The notes: generated by a model not told the origin, from the letters alone. Shown: positions 1-8,762, numbered from the stretch's first letter. The stretch: 64,000 nucleotides of DNA from Mobiluncus sp034180645 (GCF_034180645.1 NZ_JAXFNY010000003.1:97834-161833); one strand, 5' to 3'. Made by a program: numbers and translations.

Positions 1-903
1 ATCACCGAGGTCAACGCCCGGACTTATGAATCGTCCAGCCTGAGCCAACTGACTTCCCCCTCCCTTTTCGGGGGAATGCCGCTGGTCATCGTTCCCGGAC
101 TGGAACAGGCTAACGCCGAGTTGCTCCAGGATTTGGAAACCTACCTGGTAAACCCTTCCTCGGACGCCTACCTGGTGCTGTGGCATGCGGGGGGAAACCA
201 CGGGAAAAAGGTCTTGGACCTGTGCAAGGGGGGAACCGCAAAGGTTTATGCCTGCGATGAGCTGCGCTGGCCGGATGAGAAAGCCCAGTTCCTTCAGGCC
301 GAGGCTGGCCGGTTAGGGCGTCCTATCAGCCAGGACGCAGTAGCGGCGCTGGTGGCGGCGCTGGGCGACGAATTCGAGGAATTACTCTCTGTGACGATCC
401 AGCTGTTGCAAACTGTAGGGGATCCCGCTCAGCCGTTGAGCTTGGCTGAGGTCGATCAGTACCTGCAAGGGCGGGTGGAGGCCACTGGGTTTAATGTCGC
501 CGATGCGGCTGTGACCGGCAACGTTGGCGAAGCGTTGCGCCTGTTGCGCCACGCTTTGGCCACCGGGGTAGCGCCGGTGTTGATTGTTTCGGCGATGGCC
601 ACGAAACTCCGCCAGATTTTGACCTCGTTTTCCCCCCAGTTACCCCCCGCGGTGGCGCAGATGGATCTGGTGGACCCGCCTAAGCCTCTGTTCGGACGGA
701 TTGCCCAGGGAATCCGCGCCGTTGCGCCGCGCTGGGACGATGAGCGGCTGGGCTTAGCCATCCTGGCGGTTGCCCGCGCGGACGAAGCGGTAAAAGGGGC
801 TTCGCGGGATCCCGAATACGCCCTGGAAGCCATGGTTTTGGACGTGTGCCGATACGCCAGCGGCGTGCGCAAGCCAGTTGGGAGGCCACCCACGCGAAAC
901 TGA
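1..903 (+). CDS. holA: DNA polymerase III delta subunit (5' end outside window)
   Basis: This is the clamp-loader delta subunit, which opens the beta sliding clamp during chromosome replication. The reading frame is open from base 1, so the start codon lies upstream of the window. The first visible residues include the SPSLFGG stretch that follows the Walker-A-like region in HolA proteins. The remaining 300 residues fit the AAA+ lid and the helical C-terminal domain of the family. Actinobacteria commonly carry holA just downstream of comEA-comEC on the same strand. Here comEC lies on the opposite strand and points towards holA, so the block has been rearranged. The last 224 bases are also covered by the antisense comEC reading frame. 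The product is clear; only the missing N-terminus is unknown. Confidence 0.88.
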   Translation: MTEVNARTYESSSLSQLTSPSLFGGMPLVIVPGLEQANAELLQDLETYLVNPSSDAYLVLWHAGGNHGKKVLDLCKGGTAKVYACDELRWPDEKAQFLQAEAGRLGRPISQDAVAALVAALGDEFEELLSVTIQLLQTVGDPAQPLSLAEVDQYLQGRVEATGFNVADAAVTGNVGEALRLLRHALATGVAPVLIVSAMATKLRQILTSFSPQLPPAVAQMDLVDPPKPLFGRIAQGIRAVAPRWDDERLGLAILAVARADEAVKGASRDPEYALEAMVLDVCRYASGVRKPVGRPPTRN

Positions 904-2557
904 GCGCAACAATCAAAAGCCCGGTCACGCCCGCCGCTGGGTTTTCCAACCAGTCGACTTCCGCTCCCGGTCGACTAGCAAAGAACCTGGCCACGCCGGC
1001 AATCCACGCGGCAGCCCACCCGGTGACGTGCGCCGTGCCCTGTTCCAATAACCGCACCGGCATCGCAATAGCGGCAAATGATGCCACCGGGAGCCTCGCC
1101 ACGGCCGCTAGTGCGACCAGCCCCAGACCTCCCACGGTCACTATGGAGGACACCGCCCCGGTCAACAGGTTCGCCGGCAGGGAGTAAACTTGCAACTTCC
1201 CCCGCATGACCAGCATTAACGGCGCACAAGCCAGCTGCGCACTGAGGGAAACAGCCAGCGGCAGAGCAATCAGGCGCGGCAAAAATCGCGCACACCAGGC
1301 AGCCAAGTATGGCCCGCCGGTCACGATGGCGCCGGTCGCTACTACCGACAGGGCAAAGCCCCAGGAAGTCGCCTGGAATGGCTGCACCAGCAGCATTCCG
1401 ATGATGGCCGCGGACAGGGAGGACACCGAGCGGGAGGGGCGGGCTATCCCCAGCCCTACCAGCGTCAACGCCCCCATTGCCGCCGCGCGGGTGACGGAGG
1501 CGGAGCCTTCCAGCATGGCCAGGAAAATCCCCATAATCCCCGCCGCCGCCATGACTTGCACCCCGCGGCGTTTCCGAGCGGTCAGTCCCAGCGCCACGGC
1601 CAGTACAACGCTGAGATGCATTCCAGACACGGCAGTCAGGTGTGATAGTCCCGCCACCTGCATAGATTCGCGGTCCAGGGGGTCTTGGACGGCAGTCAGC
1701 CCCAGGCTCATCGCCATAATCATTCCCGCCGTTGATTCCGAAAGCTCCGCCGTGGCCTCGCGCAGGCGCTGGCGCACCGCATTGACAAACACAAAACGCC
1801 CGGTCGGAGGCCCAATAATTTCAGGAGCGGTCGGAGATTTCGCATAGCCCAGGTATTGAGTGGACAGGTCCCGACTGGCCAGGCCACTGCGCAGACGTAC
1901 CCACGAACCGAGGGGGATACCTTCCCAGCCAGCCCCCTTGACCTGCAACAGGGCGCGAGTGGGGTAGGTTGAGCCGTGCCAAGTCAGGCGGGTCGCTCTC
2001 AAGTCAACGCGGTAACTGTCCCCCCAGCTCTGTTTCGGAGTCGAGACGACCTGGGCTTTCACGTCGAAGCGGGCGGTTGGGTGAGCGCCAATCACGGCCA
2101 GAGCATCGCGCGAACCGAGTTCCAGACGTAGCGCCAGCGTCCCAAAAACGATGGCAATGACCAGGGCGGTAATCAGCAGCGTAGCCAGCCCGGATCCACG
2201 CGGAAACAGACGATGGCGTCGGCGGGCGGGCATTTCCGGGTAGCGATTTAGCGCGCAACCAGGCATTTCAACGTCGCGTTTCCCCACGTGGACGGGCGTG
2301 AGCGTGCTACGCCTGTCCCCACGGGCTTGTGACCGGTACAACCACCCCAGCACTCCCCCCGCTACGGCCGCGACCAGGGCGAACCCGACGCACACCACCA
2401 GCGCGACACGCTCCCCGCGGCTTCCCGCCACCAACAGCGCCCCCCACAGACTCACCGCCGGAATCGCCAAGCGCAAATCCAGCGGGGCGGGGCGATAGTC
2501 CCGGTCGGTACGCAGCCGCCGGACAATGAACGCTGTTTCGCCCTGTGCAGTCATCAC
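680..2557 (-). CDS. comEC: ComEC/Rec2-family DNA uptake channel protein
   Basis: This multi-spanning membrane protein is expected to form the channel that carries single-stranded DNA across the cytoplasmic membrane during competence. Several hydrophobic segments occupy the first 130 residues. They are followed by a soluble OB-like segment and then a long hydrophobic competence domain containing the family signature around SHLTAVSGMHLSVV (about residues 305-320). The length of 625 residues is short for ComEC and there is no metallo-beta-lactamase domain at the C-terminus, as in many actinobacterial forms. The start is GTG at 2557 or the adjacent ATG at 2554, 6-9 bases after the comEA stop, so the two genes form an operon. 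The last 70 or so codons are polar, rich in Arg and Pro, and lie antisense to holA. They probably represent read-through into holA after loss of the original stop. Confidence 0.85.
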   Translation of the reverse strand: MMTAQGETAFIVRRLRTDRDYRPAPLDLRLAIPAVSLWGALLVAGSRGERVALVVCVGFALVAAVAGGVLGWLYRSQARGDRRSTLTPVHVGKRDVEMPGCALNRYPEMPARRRHRLFPRGSGLATLLITALVIAIVFGTLALRLELGSRDALAVIGAHPTARFDVKAQVVSTPKQSWGDSYRVDLRATRLTWHGSTYPTRALLQVKGAGWEGIPLGSWVRLRSGLASRDLSTQYLGYAKSPTAPEIIGPPTGRFVFVNAVRQRLREATAELSESTAGMIMAMSLGLTAVQDPLDRESMQVAGLSHLTAVSGMHLSVVLAVALGLTARKRRGVQVMAAAGIMGIFLAMLEGSASVTRAAAMGALTLVGLGIARPSRSVSSLSAAIIGMLLVQPFQATSWGFALSVVATGAIVTGGPYLAAWCARFLPRLIALPLAVSLSAQLACAPLMLVMRGKLQVYSLPANLLTGAVSSIVTVGGLGLVALAAVARLPVASFAAIAMPVRLLEQGTAHVTGWAAAWIAGVARFFASRPGAEVDWLENPAAGVTGLLIVALSFAWVASQLACARRWRIGTRPKPWLPGRIRDPAKPLLPLRPRGQPPGWLSPAAHRPSAAQRRGFPGQSVRTEA

Positions 2558-2563
2558 GAATCC

Positions 2564-3571
2564 TCACACGCACACGTGGTCGCGCAGGCGCGCCATCAGC
2601 GCCGGGCCAATCCCGCTAACTTCGTCCAGCTGATCCACCGAAGCGAAACGCCCGTTGGACTCGCGGTAATCCACAATGCGTTGGGCCAGGGCCGGGCCGA
2701 TGCCGGACAAGGTCTGTAGAGTTCCCAAGTCCGCGGTGTTCAGGTTCACTTTTTCGCCATCAGTTCCCGCTGACTTTGTGCCCAAGCCCGGTGCGTTGCC
2801 AGTGCTTCCACCCGCGCTCGGCGGGGGAGTTTCCCCGGGTCGAGCCACATAAATCATTTCTCCGTCCGTGAGAGGACGGGCTAGGTTCAGGGTGCTCAGA
2901 TCCCCCTCGGGAAGGGCTCCGCCCGCCGCCTCCAAAGCGTCGGCCACGCGAGACGGGTCCGCCAGGTGAACCACTCCGGGGTGGCTCACCGCTCCGGCCA
3001 CGTGAACTATGACTTCGGCGCCGTTTGCACCGGGCAGAAACAGGCGCGGGGCGGCATCCGGCGAGGGCGAAGCACCGGCCTGACCCGCCGCGGTATTGCC
3101 GGCTTTCCCCTCAGCGGCTGCCAGCGCGGCACCCGGACCTGCGGAACTGCCCGTTTTGGAATCCGTTTTCCCCGTGGCGTCTCCGGACAGCACCCCGTCT
3201 GGAGGTGGTGTGGGTGGGGCGGCAAACACCTGCCAACCCACCACCAAAAGCCCGCTCACCAGCATGAACGCCGCAATTAGAGTCGCTACCCGCGGGCTGG
3301 GCGCCAGGCGCAACCGCTGCTCGCGCTCGGCGACGGGCCTGACCTGGAGACTGCTTTCAAAGCCCTGAACCAGGTCCTCAGCCCGCCCAGCCAGGTTACC
3401 GCGAGTCGGCGGGTTCCCATCCGCGCCAAAATCGGGGGGCAGCGCAGGATGGCGCGCGGTTCGGTAATCCGGCTCGGCATCGTCCAGATAGCCCACCCCC
3501 GCGGCTCTGGCCCGCTCAAAAACACTGGCAGTGAGCCGGTCGTGGTCCGTTTGTCCAAACTTATTTAGCAT
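2564..3571 (-). CDS. comEA: ComEA-like DNA-binding competence protein
   Basis: ComEA is the membrane-anchored receptor that binds double-stranded DNA and hands it to ComEC. The 335-residue protein has a polar cytoplasmic N-terminus of about 95 residues and one transmembrane helix near residues 98-118. A Gly/Ala/Ser/Pro-rich linker follows, then an SLBB-type segment with the VIVHVAGAVSHPGVV signature near residue 190. Two helix-hairpin-helix motifs sit at the C-terminus (VNLNTADLGTLQTLSGIGPALAQRI and its partner ending at the stop). The order transmembrane, SLBB, HhH is characteristic of Gram-positive ComEA. It is the upstream gene of a comEA-comEC operon on the minus strand. The 180 bases upstream are AT-rich and separate it from a divergent plus-strand gene, so both promoters probably lie there. 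Confidence 0.9.
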   Translation of the reverse strand: MLNKFGQTDHDRLTASVFERARAAGVGYLDDAEPDYRTARHPALPPDFGADGNPPTRGNLAGRAEDLVQGFESSLQVRPVAEREQRLRLAPSPRVATLIAAFMLVSGLLVVGWQVFAAPPTPPPDGVLSGDATGKTDSKTGSSAGPGAALAAAEGKAGNTAAGQAGASPSPDAAPRLFLPGANGAEVIVHVAGAVSHPGVVHLADPSRVADALEAAGGALPEGDLSTLNLARPLTDGEMIYVARPGETPPPSAGGSTGNAPGLGTKSAGTDGEKVNLNTADLGTLQTLSGIGPALAQRIVDYRESNGRFASVDQLDEVSGIGPALMARLRDHVCV

Positions 3572-3751
3572 CCTAGCTGCCTCCTCTATCGTGCCGGGAA
3601 CTGTCCTCCCCCTGCTTGTGAAACTAATCGCGACCCACCGGTGCGGAAAGTCGAAAATGTTTTACCTGTGGAAAACCCGGAATTGCCCTCCCCTGTGGAA
3701 AACTTCTCGAAAGGCAGTTTTTCGTTGCTATAGCCGGGATAAACTGAAGCA

Positions 3752-5227
3752 GTGAAAAAACAGAAACCGGTTTTAAGCGATTCTGCGGCCGCGGTGCGCC
3801 AACCCCGCTTGGTCGAACGCATCATTGGCGCCATCATTCTGGCCCTGGCGGTGGTGGTGTTGGCGACTGCCACGACACAGTGGGTTGGTGATACCGCCCG
3901 GATTCGCAGCAACGCGGAAGTGAAGAAAATCACCACGGTCGCCCCGTTGAAAGAAGCCTGGACCCTGGCAATGCCCGCGAAGATGAAGGATCCGCGCACG
4001 GTGCAGGTGTGGGATTACGCCGATTCCCAAGACTCTTTGGCGGCCCAGGACGCCGCTACCGGCGTGACCGCTAAACTGGCCGAAAACGAGCAGCTCGTGC
4101 TGGTCAAAGGCACTGATGGCAAGGCTCAAACCCAGGCTATTGCGCTGATAGACGAAACGACTGGCACCGAGAAATGGTCGAAAACCTACGATGACCTGCC
4201 CCTGGACTATTGCCTGAAACAGCTGTGGCAGAGCTCGATTACCTGCGAATCGGATGCCGCGAAAAAGGTGGTGCGGATCGATCCCAGCGGCAATGTTGCG
4301 GTGGGGGACTTGCCGCAGGGTATTTGGGATTTAGCGACCGGCGAGCACGTTTTGGGAGCCATTTTTGACCAGTTCCTGGTGGTTCCTATCGCGGTTGCGG
4401 AAGGAAATTCGGCTGGAGTACAGGCGGTGTACGTCACGCCGGACTTTGCGTGGAAAGGCAAGTTTCCGCTCATGGTGCCAAACGCCCAGGCTGCCCAGCC
4501 TCTATCGGTGCAAACTCGGGGGTCAGTGACTTTGCTGGGAGTGACGACTTCCAATCAAGACGGGTCTAACCGGCAAAATACCTGGAGCTATTCCCAAATT
4601 ATCAACATGAAAATCGGTTCTCTCGACACCTCGAAACTGGGGTCTGCCCCCCAGATTTCCATGTTGGAAGCCGGTTTTTTTGCTTCCGCTGACTCGCAGA
4701 GCGCCGCTGAGGTTCATTGGCAAATTCACGGTTCTGACGGTGGTGTAGTGGGGGAGGGCCAGTGTCCCTCGCTAGCCGCCCAAGCTCTGCACGACCAACT
4801 GCGCGCCGGGCTGCGGCTGGATACTGACAGTGCTCTGGCCGCCTTGAAATCCGGGAAAGTTCCCGTGATTATGCCCGACCGGACGTATTTCCTGGGTGCG
4901 ACCGGGGAAACCTGTGCGTCCTGGCCTGGTTGTGCGGCCAAAACTTGGACTACCGGGGAGGGCGTCACCATCAATCTGAAAGCTCCGGGGGCTCCGCTGG
5001 CCTCTGACGGGACAAAAGCCGTGTTCACCGAGGGTAACGGCGGGCTTTTGAGCTACGGAGTCGTCGACGGAAAATTCCTCTGGGAAGGCGTCGCCCCACC
5101 CTTGAAAGACGCTACCACCAGCGGGGATATGTTTGTTTTTGGGTCTGGGTTGGGTCAGTTGGCACAGCTGGGCGACCTCGACAAGGGCAGCGCCAAGGCC
5201 GTGTTGCGTTACCTCACTCTACCGTAG
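3752..5227 (+). CDS. Membrane-anchored PQQ-like beta-propeller protein of unknown function
   Basis: I do not recognise a specific function. The 491-residue protein starts at GTG 3752 and has a short cytoplasmic tail followed by one transmembrane helix near residues 24-45 (IIGAIILALAVVVLATA). The remaining extracellular part has repeated strand-rich blocks. They include IALIDETTGTEKWSKTYDD and later IWDLATGEHVLG and VVDGKFLWEGVAPPL, which resemble the blades of PQQ/WD-type propellers. Four or more cysteines occur in the extracellular part. Such proteins are common in Actinomycetales as surface-exposed scaffold proteins, but nothing here points to an enzyme. It stands alone: comEA is divergent upstream and the metal-transporter operon converges downstream, only 9 bases after its stop. 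Confidence 0.6.
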   Translation: MKKQKPVLSDSAAAVRQPRLVERIIGAIILALAVVVLATATTQWVGDTARIRSNAEVKKITTVAPLKEAWTLAMPAKMKDPRTVQVWDYADSQDSLAAQDAATGVTAKLAENEQLVLVKGTDGKAQTQAIALIDETTGTEKWSKTYDDLPLDYCLKQLWQSSITCESDAAKKVVRIDPSGNVAVGDLPQGIWDLATGEHVLGAIFDQFLVVPIAVAEGNSAGVQAVYVTPDFAWKGKFPLMVPNAQAAQPLSVQTRGSVTLLGVTTSNQDGSNRQNTWSYSQIINMKIGSLDTSKLGSAPQISMLEAGFFASADSQSAAEVHWQIHGSDGGVVGEGQCPSLAAQALHDQLRAGLRLDTDSALAALKSGKVPVIMPDRTYFLGATGETCASWPGCAAKTWTTGEGVTINLKAPGAPLASDGTKAVFTEGNGGLLSYGVVDGKFLWEGVAPPLKDATTSGDMFVFGSGLGQLAQLGDLDKGSAKAVLRYLTLP

Positions 5228-5236
5228 GGGGTTGCC

Positions 5237-6130
5237 TCAAGAAGCAACCTGTTGAGGTTCCGGGTCGGGGCCGGGGGTGACAGACTGCGCGCCGTGATAG
5301 CGCTGCAGACGCTGTTGCCGAAGAAAATCCACCAGCCAAACGATCAGGAACAATACGCCTTCAAGCAGCACGACCGTGGCTCCTGACGCTGTATCGAACC
5401 AGTAGGAAATATAGGCTCCCAGCACGACGCAGAATACGGAAAACAAAGGAGCTATCCATAGCATAGCGTTGAACCGGTTTGTGAGCAGCCGAGCGGTTGC
5501 GCCAGGGGTAATCACCAGTGCCACGATGAGGATTGCGCCCACTGCCTGCATCGCCACCACGACTGTCAAAGAGAGAGCTACCAGCAACAGAGTCGCCAAC
5601 CAGGTTGTAGAGATGCCGATAGTGTGGGCATGAGTCTTGTCGAAGGCATACAGCACCAAATCCCGCTTTTTGTATAACAACAGCACCAGAGCGAGTGGGC
5701 TCAATATCAAGACCTGCCACATATCGGCTCTGGTGATACCGAGCATGTCGCCAAACAAAATATGGTGCAAATCGATATGACTGGGGAACAGGCTGATTAA
5801 GACCAGACCGGAGGCAAACATTGTCGTGAATACCACGCCAATAGCTGTGTCTTCTTTGACCCGTCCGCGCCCCCGCACTGCGCCAATCAATCCCACCACC
5901 AGCAAAGCTGCCACGAGGGCTCCTATTGCGAAGGGCGTTCCCAAAAGGTAGGACACGACGATTCCGGGAAGAATTGCGTGGGACAGGGCATCGCCTAACA
6001 ATGACCAGCCAATTAAAACCAGCCAGCAGGACAACACGGCACAAACTGCCGCCGCGACTCCGGTGACGATGATGCCGCGGAGCATAAACTGCTGTGTCCA
6101 CATTTCGATGAAGGCTTCATAAAAATTCAC
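5237..6130 (-). CDS. Metal ABC transporter, membrane permease (Mn/Zn type)
   Basis: This is the integral membrane subunit of an ABC-3 family importer of divalent metal ions (Mn, Zn or Fe). The 297-residue protein is almost entirely hydrophobic, with about eight to nine membrane segments. It carries the ABC-3 family regions SWSLLGDALSHAILPGIVVSYLLG near residues 41-65 and VALVITPGATARLLTNRF near residues 205-222. It is the third gene of a minus-strand operon. Its ATG overlaps the stop of the ATPase gene by 4 bases, which implies translational coupling. The C-terminus ends in a short polar tail. Substrate choice rests on the binding protein and on the operator upstream of the operon. Confidence 0.88.
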   Translation of the reverse strand: MNFYEAFIEMWTQQFMLRGIIVTGVAAAVCAVLSCWLVLIGWSLLGDALSHAILPGIVVSYLLGTPFAIGALVAALLVVGLIGAVRGRGRVKEDTAIGVVFTTMFASGLVLISLFPSHIDLHHILFGDMLGITRADMWQVLILSPLALVLLLYKKRDLVLYAFDKTHAHTIGISTTWLATLLLVALSLTVVVAMQAVGAILIVALVITPGATARLLTNRFNAMLWIAPLFSVFCVVLGAYISYWFDTASGATVVLLEGVLFLIVWLVDFLRQQRLQRYHGAQSVTPGPDPEPQQVAS

Positions 6131-6933
6131 TTTCCACCTCCTGACGCGGCGGGATTTAATCCAAACGCTTTCGCGAGGTTCTGCGGGTCTAAGGCGCCAG
6201 CGGGATTACCTTGATAAACTACGCGGCGATACAGCAAAACTACTTCATCGCAGAGCTTTTCCAAAGAAGCCAAATCGTGGGTTGAAACCACCACCGTGGT
6301 GCCTTTTGCCGAGATTTTGCGCAGCAAATCGACGATATTGGTTTCGGAGTATTTGTCTACTCCGGCAAACGGTTCATCGAGGAGCAGGAGCGGTGCACCT
6401 TGGGCAATCGCGCGGGCGATAAACACCCTTTTCTTTTGGCCGCCACTCAACGCCCCAACTTGGCGCTGCTGCAAATCTTGCAATTCCACCATTTCTAACG
6501 CGGCTTGCACTGCTGCCACGTCTGCAGATTTGGGATGACGGGTAGGTCCCATGAATCCATACCGCCCCATCATGACGACTTGGTTTACGTTAACCGGGAA
6601 GTCCCAATCGATTTCCTCGTTTTGTGCAACGTAACCAATCAGTCGCTGTTTCCGGGCTTGATTCGCGTCAATTCCGGCAACTTTAATGCTGCCCTTTTGA
6701 TACGAAACGCTGTTGGTGATGGATTTGAACAGCGTTGTTTTTCCCGATCCGTTCATCCCTACCAGACCACATATTTGACCGCGCGGCACGGTTAAACTGG
6801 CACCTTCCAGTGCCACATTAGCTCCGTAACGAACATGCAAATCTGAGACTTCTAATATAGGCGGGGCTGAATTTGGGCTGGGTTCAGCTTCAACCCCGCC
6901 TGGCTCTATGCGGTTGTCGAGAGCATCACTCAT
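6127..6933 (-). CDS. Metal ABC transporter, ATP-binding protein
   Basis: This is the cytoplasmic ATPase that powers the divalent-metal importer. All nucleotide-binding motifs are present in the 268-residue protein. They are Walker A GMNGSGKTT near residue 59, the ABC signature LSGGQKKRV near residue 160, Walker B LLLLDEPFAGVD near residue 182, and the switch His in VSTHDLASL near residue 217. A 25-residue polar N-terminal extension precedes the ABC core. It overlaps the binding-protein gene upstream and the permease gene downstream by 4 bases each, so the three subunits should be made together. Nothing in the sequence departs from the family. Confidence 0.92.
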   Translation of the reverse strand: MSDALDNRIEPGGVEAEPSPNSAPPILEVSDLHVRYGANVALEGASLTVPRGQICGLVGMNGSGKTTLFKSITNSVSYQKGSIKVAGIDANQARKQRLIGYVAQNEEIDWDFPVNVNQVVMMGRYGFMGPTRHPKSADVAAVQAALEMVELQDLQQRQVGALSGGQKKRVFIARAIAQGAPLLLLDEPFAGVDKYSETNIVDLLRKISAKGTTVVVSTHDLASLEKLCDEVVLLYRRVVYQGNPAGALDPQNLAKAFGLNPAASGGGK

Positions 6934-7868
6934 TTCTGAGTCAATCCTCGGGTAATCAAATCTGCGTCGTAGCGCAACAGATCCAGATAGGTTGGAACGT
7001 CTCCATCTGCGTCTGTCAAGGAATCAACATACAATTCCCCACCAAATTTCGCCCCTGTGGCTTCCACAACGGGTCGCATTTTGTCTCCCACGGTGGATTC
7101 GCAGAAAACTGCGGGAACGTGGTTTTGCTTCACGTAGTCTTCCACTTCCGCTACGCGAGAGGGAGTGAGGGCTCCTTCGGCATTTACGCCCCACAGGAAT
7201 TTCTCGTTGAGGTTATAGTCACGAGTCAGATACGAGAATGCTCCCTCACAGCTGACCAAAGTACGTTGTGACGGGTCGAGCTGAGAAAGTGTGGAAGTGA
7301 TGTCCTCGCCGACTTTTTCAATCTTGGCGCCATACTGTTTGGCATTTTCCTGGTACTCGGAGCAGTTCTTTGCATCTAAATCGCAGAAGGCTTTTGCCAT
7401 ATTTTTCACGTAGAGGGCGCCATTTTTCGGGCTCATCCAAGCGTGGGGATTGGGCTTACTCTTGTAGTCACCTTCGGTAATCGGAATAGGCTCTACGCCC
7501 TGCGAAACATTGACCTTTTTGGCATCCAGATTGGCGGTAAACTTCGTGAACCAGCGTTCCAAATCTAGCCCGTTATTTAAAAACAGTTTCGCTTTCTGCG
7601 CCGACTTTAAGTCCGAGGGTGTGGGTTGGTAATCGTGAATTTCCGCCCCAGGTTTGGTGATAGAGCGGACTTCCAGGTGGTCTCCGGCGACGTTTTGAGC
7701 CATGTCCTGCAACACGGTAAATGTGGTGAGGACCAGGGGCTTGCCTGGTGCGGCTGAATCCGAGCTGGAGCTGGGAGTCCCGCTGCACGCGCTGAGAGAG
7801 GCTCCCAGGCACAAAAGCGCAGCTACGGTCAAGGTTTCTTTAATTTGCTTGTTTTTAACTCTCTTCAT
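6930..7868 (-). CDS. Metal-binding lipoprotein of ABC importer (probably manganese)
   Basis: This is the substrate-binding protein of the importer, anchored outside the membrane by a lipid. The N-terminus is a lipoprotein signal peptide ending in the lipobox LSAC (Cys at about residue 28). The mature part is a cluster A-I (PsaA/ZnuA) fold. Likely metal ligands are the His in EIHDYQPTPSD, the His in NPHAWMSP, the Glu in SCEGAFSYLT and the Asp in YVDSLTDADG. A His-His-Glu-Asp set is typical of the Mn/Fe-type members. The long His-rich loop of ZnuA is absent, which also favours manganese. It is the first gene of the operon. The ATG at 7868 lies 14 bases downstream of a DtxR/MntR-like palindrome. 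Zinc remains possible. Confidence 0.85.
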   Translation of the reverse strand: MKRVKNKQIKETLTVAALLCLGASLSACSGTPSSSSDSAAPGKPLVLTTFTVLQDMAQNVAGDHLEVRSITKPGAEIHDYQPTPSDLKSAQKAKLFLNNGLDLERWFTKFTANLDAKKVNVSQGVEPIPITEGDYKSKPNPHAWMSPKNGALYVKNMAKAFCDLDAKNCSEYQENAKQYGAKIEKVGEDITSTLSQLDPSQRTLVSCEGAFSYLTRDYNLNEKFLWGVNAEGALTPSRVAEVEDYVKQNHVPAVFCESTVGDKMRPVVEATGAKFGGELYVDSLTDADGDVPTYLDLLRYDADLITRGLTQK

Positions 7869-7882
7869 GGATATATCCTAAG

Positions 7883-7896
7883 TTAGGCATACCTAA
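7883..7896 (-). promoter_or_regulatory. DtxR/MntR-like operator in the metal-transporter promoter
   Basis: The 14-base sequence TTAGGCATACCTAA has perfect TTAGG/CCTAA arms and resembles binding sites of DtxR-family metal-dependent repressors. On the minus strand it sits between a possible -35 (TTGCAA) and a possible -10 (TAGGAT) with an 18-base spacer. A repressor bound there would block RNA polymerase. If that -10 is real, the transcript would be nearly leaderless, because the ATG follows within about 8 bases. Alternatively the TAGGA serves as the ribosome-binding site and the promoter is further upstream. The operator match is seen directly; the promoter is an inference. Confidence 0.65.
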
Positions 7897-7957
7897 GTTT
7901 GCAAGCCCGAAACCGTTGAAATCCCGTAATTTAGCGAATTTTTTGTACTGACAAATC

Positions 7958-8015
7958 CTACAAAACCAAGGACACGAGCTTTGGAGCGCGTACGATAATC
8001 CGTTTCGGCTCGCGT
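7958..8015 (-). repeat. Partial copy of the leuS 3' end (left boundary of island)
   Basis: These 58 bases match the last 58 bases of the real leuS gene (10445-10502) in the same orientation with seven mismatches. Read on the minus strand, the copy still encodes the LeuS tail REPKRIIVRAPKLVSLVL followed by a stop. The coding mismatches I can line up are all synonymous, and the stop is TAG instead of TAA. Homology ends abruptly at about 8015. A fragment under no selection should not show only silent changes. The copy therefore most likely came from the leuS of a related strain rather than by local duplication and decay. It lies between the metal-transporter promoter and the accessory genes. Confidence 0.8.
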
Positions 8016-8072
8016 CGCCGCTAGCTGTGAATCAGAGCTATCCGGAGGGGAAGGCTCCAAGGCAGAGATACG
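8016..8072. other. Short non-coding stretch inside island
   Basis: The 57 bases between the leuS fragment and the 3' end of the broken lipoprotein gene contain no open frame of note and no clear hairpin. I see nothing functional here. Confidence 0.4.
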
Positions 8073-8762
8073 CTACTTCACTGTACCAGAAACTAAGTCG
8101 ATGGTCTGGTCAGATTTTTCGAGAACAACTTTCGTTGCATCAGTTGCATCCCGATTTACCTTCATCAGGTTTCCCTGTTTGTCAACGGCCCAGTAGCCCA
8201 AATCTGGGGTCAAAAGCGTGAAAGTGTCGTTAGGTTGCTCGCTAAGAACCAAGATGAAGGCCTTTGTATTGGTGTCCTCGATTACTTCTGGTACTGAAGC
8301 GGTGTCGGATTCTAGCATTATTATTCCGTCTGAGCTTTTTCCTCAGGTCTGAGAAAGAACAAATGAATCACCGGCTTTGAGGTTGCCTTTGAACGTTTGC
8401 GTAACCGACATGGTAGACAAGGTGACGGGTACGCCAGCAGCTTCCAACGATTCCTTGCTGACTTCCGTTCCTGAAAGTGGATTAGTTGTGTCACCGGGAA
8501 CTGGGGACTCAGGAAGGAGTAAGGAGTCCTTCGATGATTCAAAAGTGGCCTCAACAACTAAATCAGCCTTGTCTACTAGGGTCCCGAGACTTGGATAACT
8601 TGGATAATCGGCCTTGAAAAGGCGGACTTTTTTTACATCGTTGCTGCCTGTAGAGGGTAACTCCGAGGCGGATTTGGCATCATTGCCGGTGCTCGCAGAG
8701 CAGGCTGTAAGTGCGATGGAGAGGGCAGCTAGTGTGGCTGTTAATCGGAATTTCTTATTCAT
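8073..8762 (-). pseudogene. Secreted lipoprotein gene interrupted by in-frame TGA
   Basis: One lipoprotein reading frame is split by a TGA at 8343-8345 (codon 140 of 230). The upstream half starts at ATG 8762 after the ribosome site AGGGAA. It has a signal peptide with lipobox LTAC (Cys at about residue 21) and runs to the residues GDSFVLSQT. The frame continues after the stop without any shift as GKSSDGIIMLESD and ends at 8073. Secreted proteins of this general type carry a QTGG motif at this place, so the TGA probably replaces a Gly codon GGA through a single G-to-T change. The shorter product could still be exported but would lack the C-terminal half. The 24-base gap to the upstream protease gene suggests the two were co-transcribed. 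Function unknown. Confidence 0.75.

Noticed and set aside
8343..8345. Selenocysteine or recoded UGA in the lipoprotein.
   Set aside because: No selenocysteine-insertion hairpin is evident after the TGA, the expected residue is Gly, and a single point mutation is simpler. The neighbouring regulator gene is also broken.
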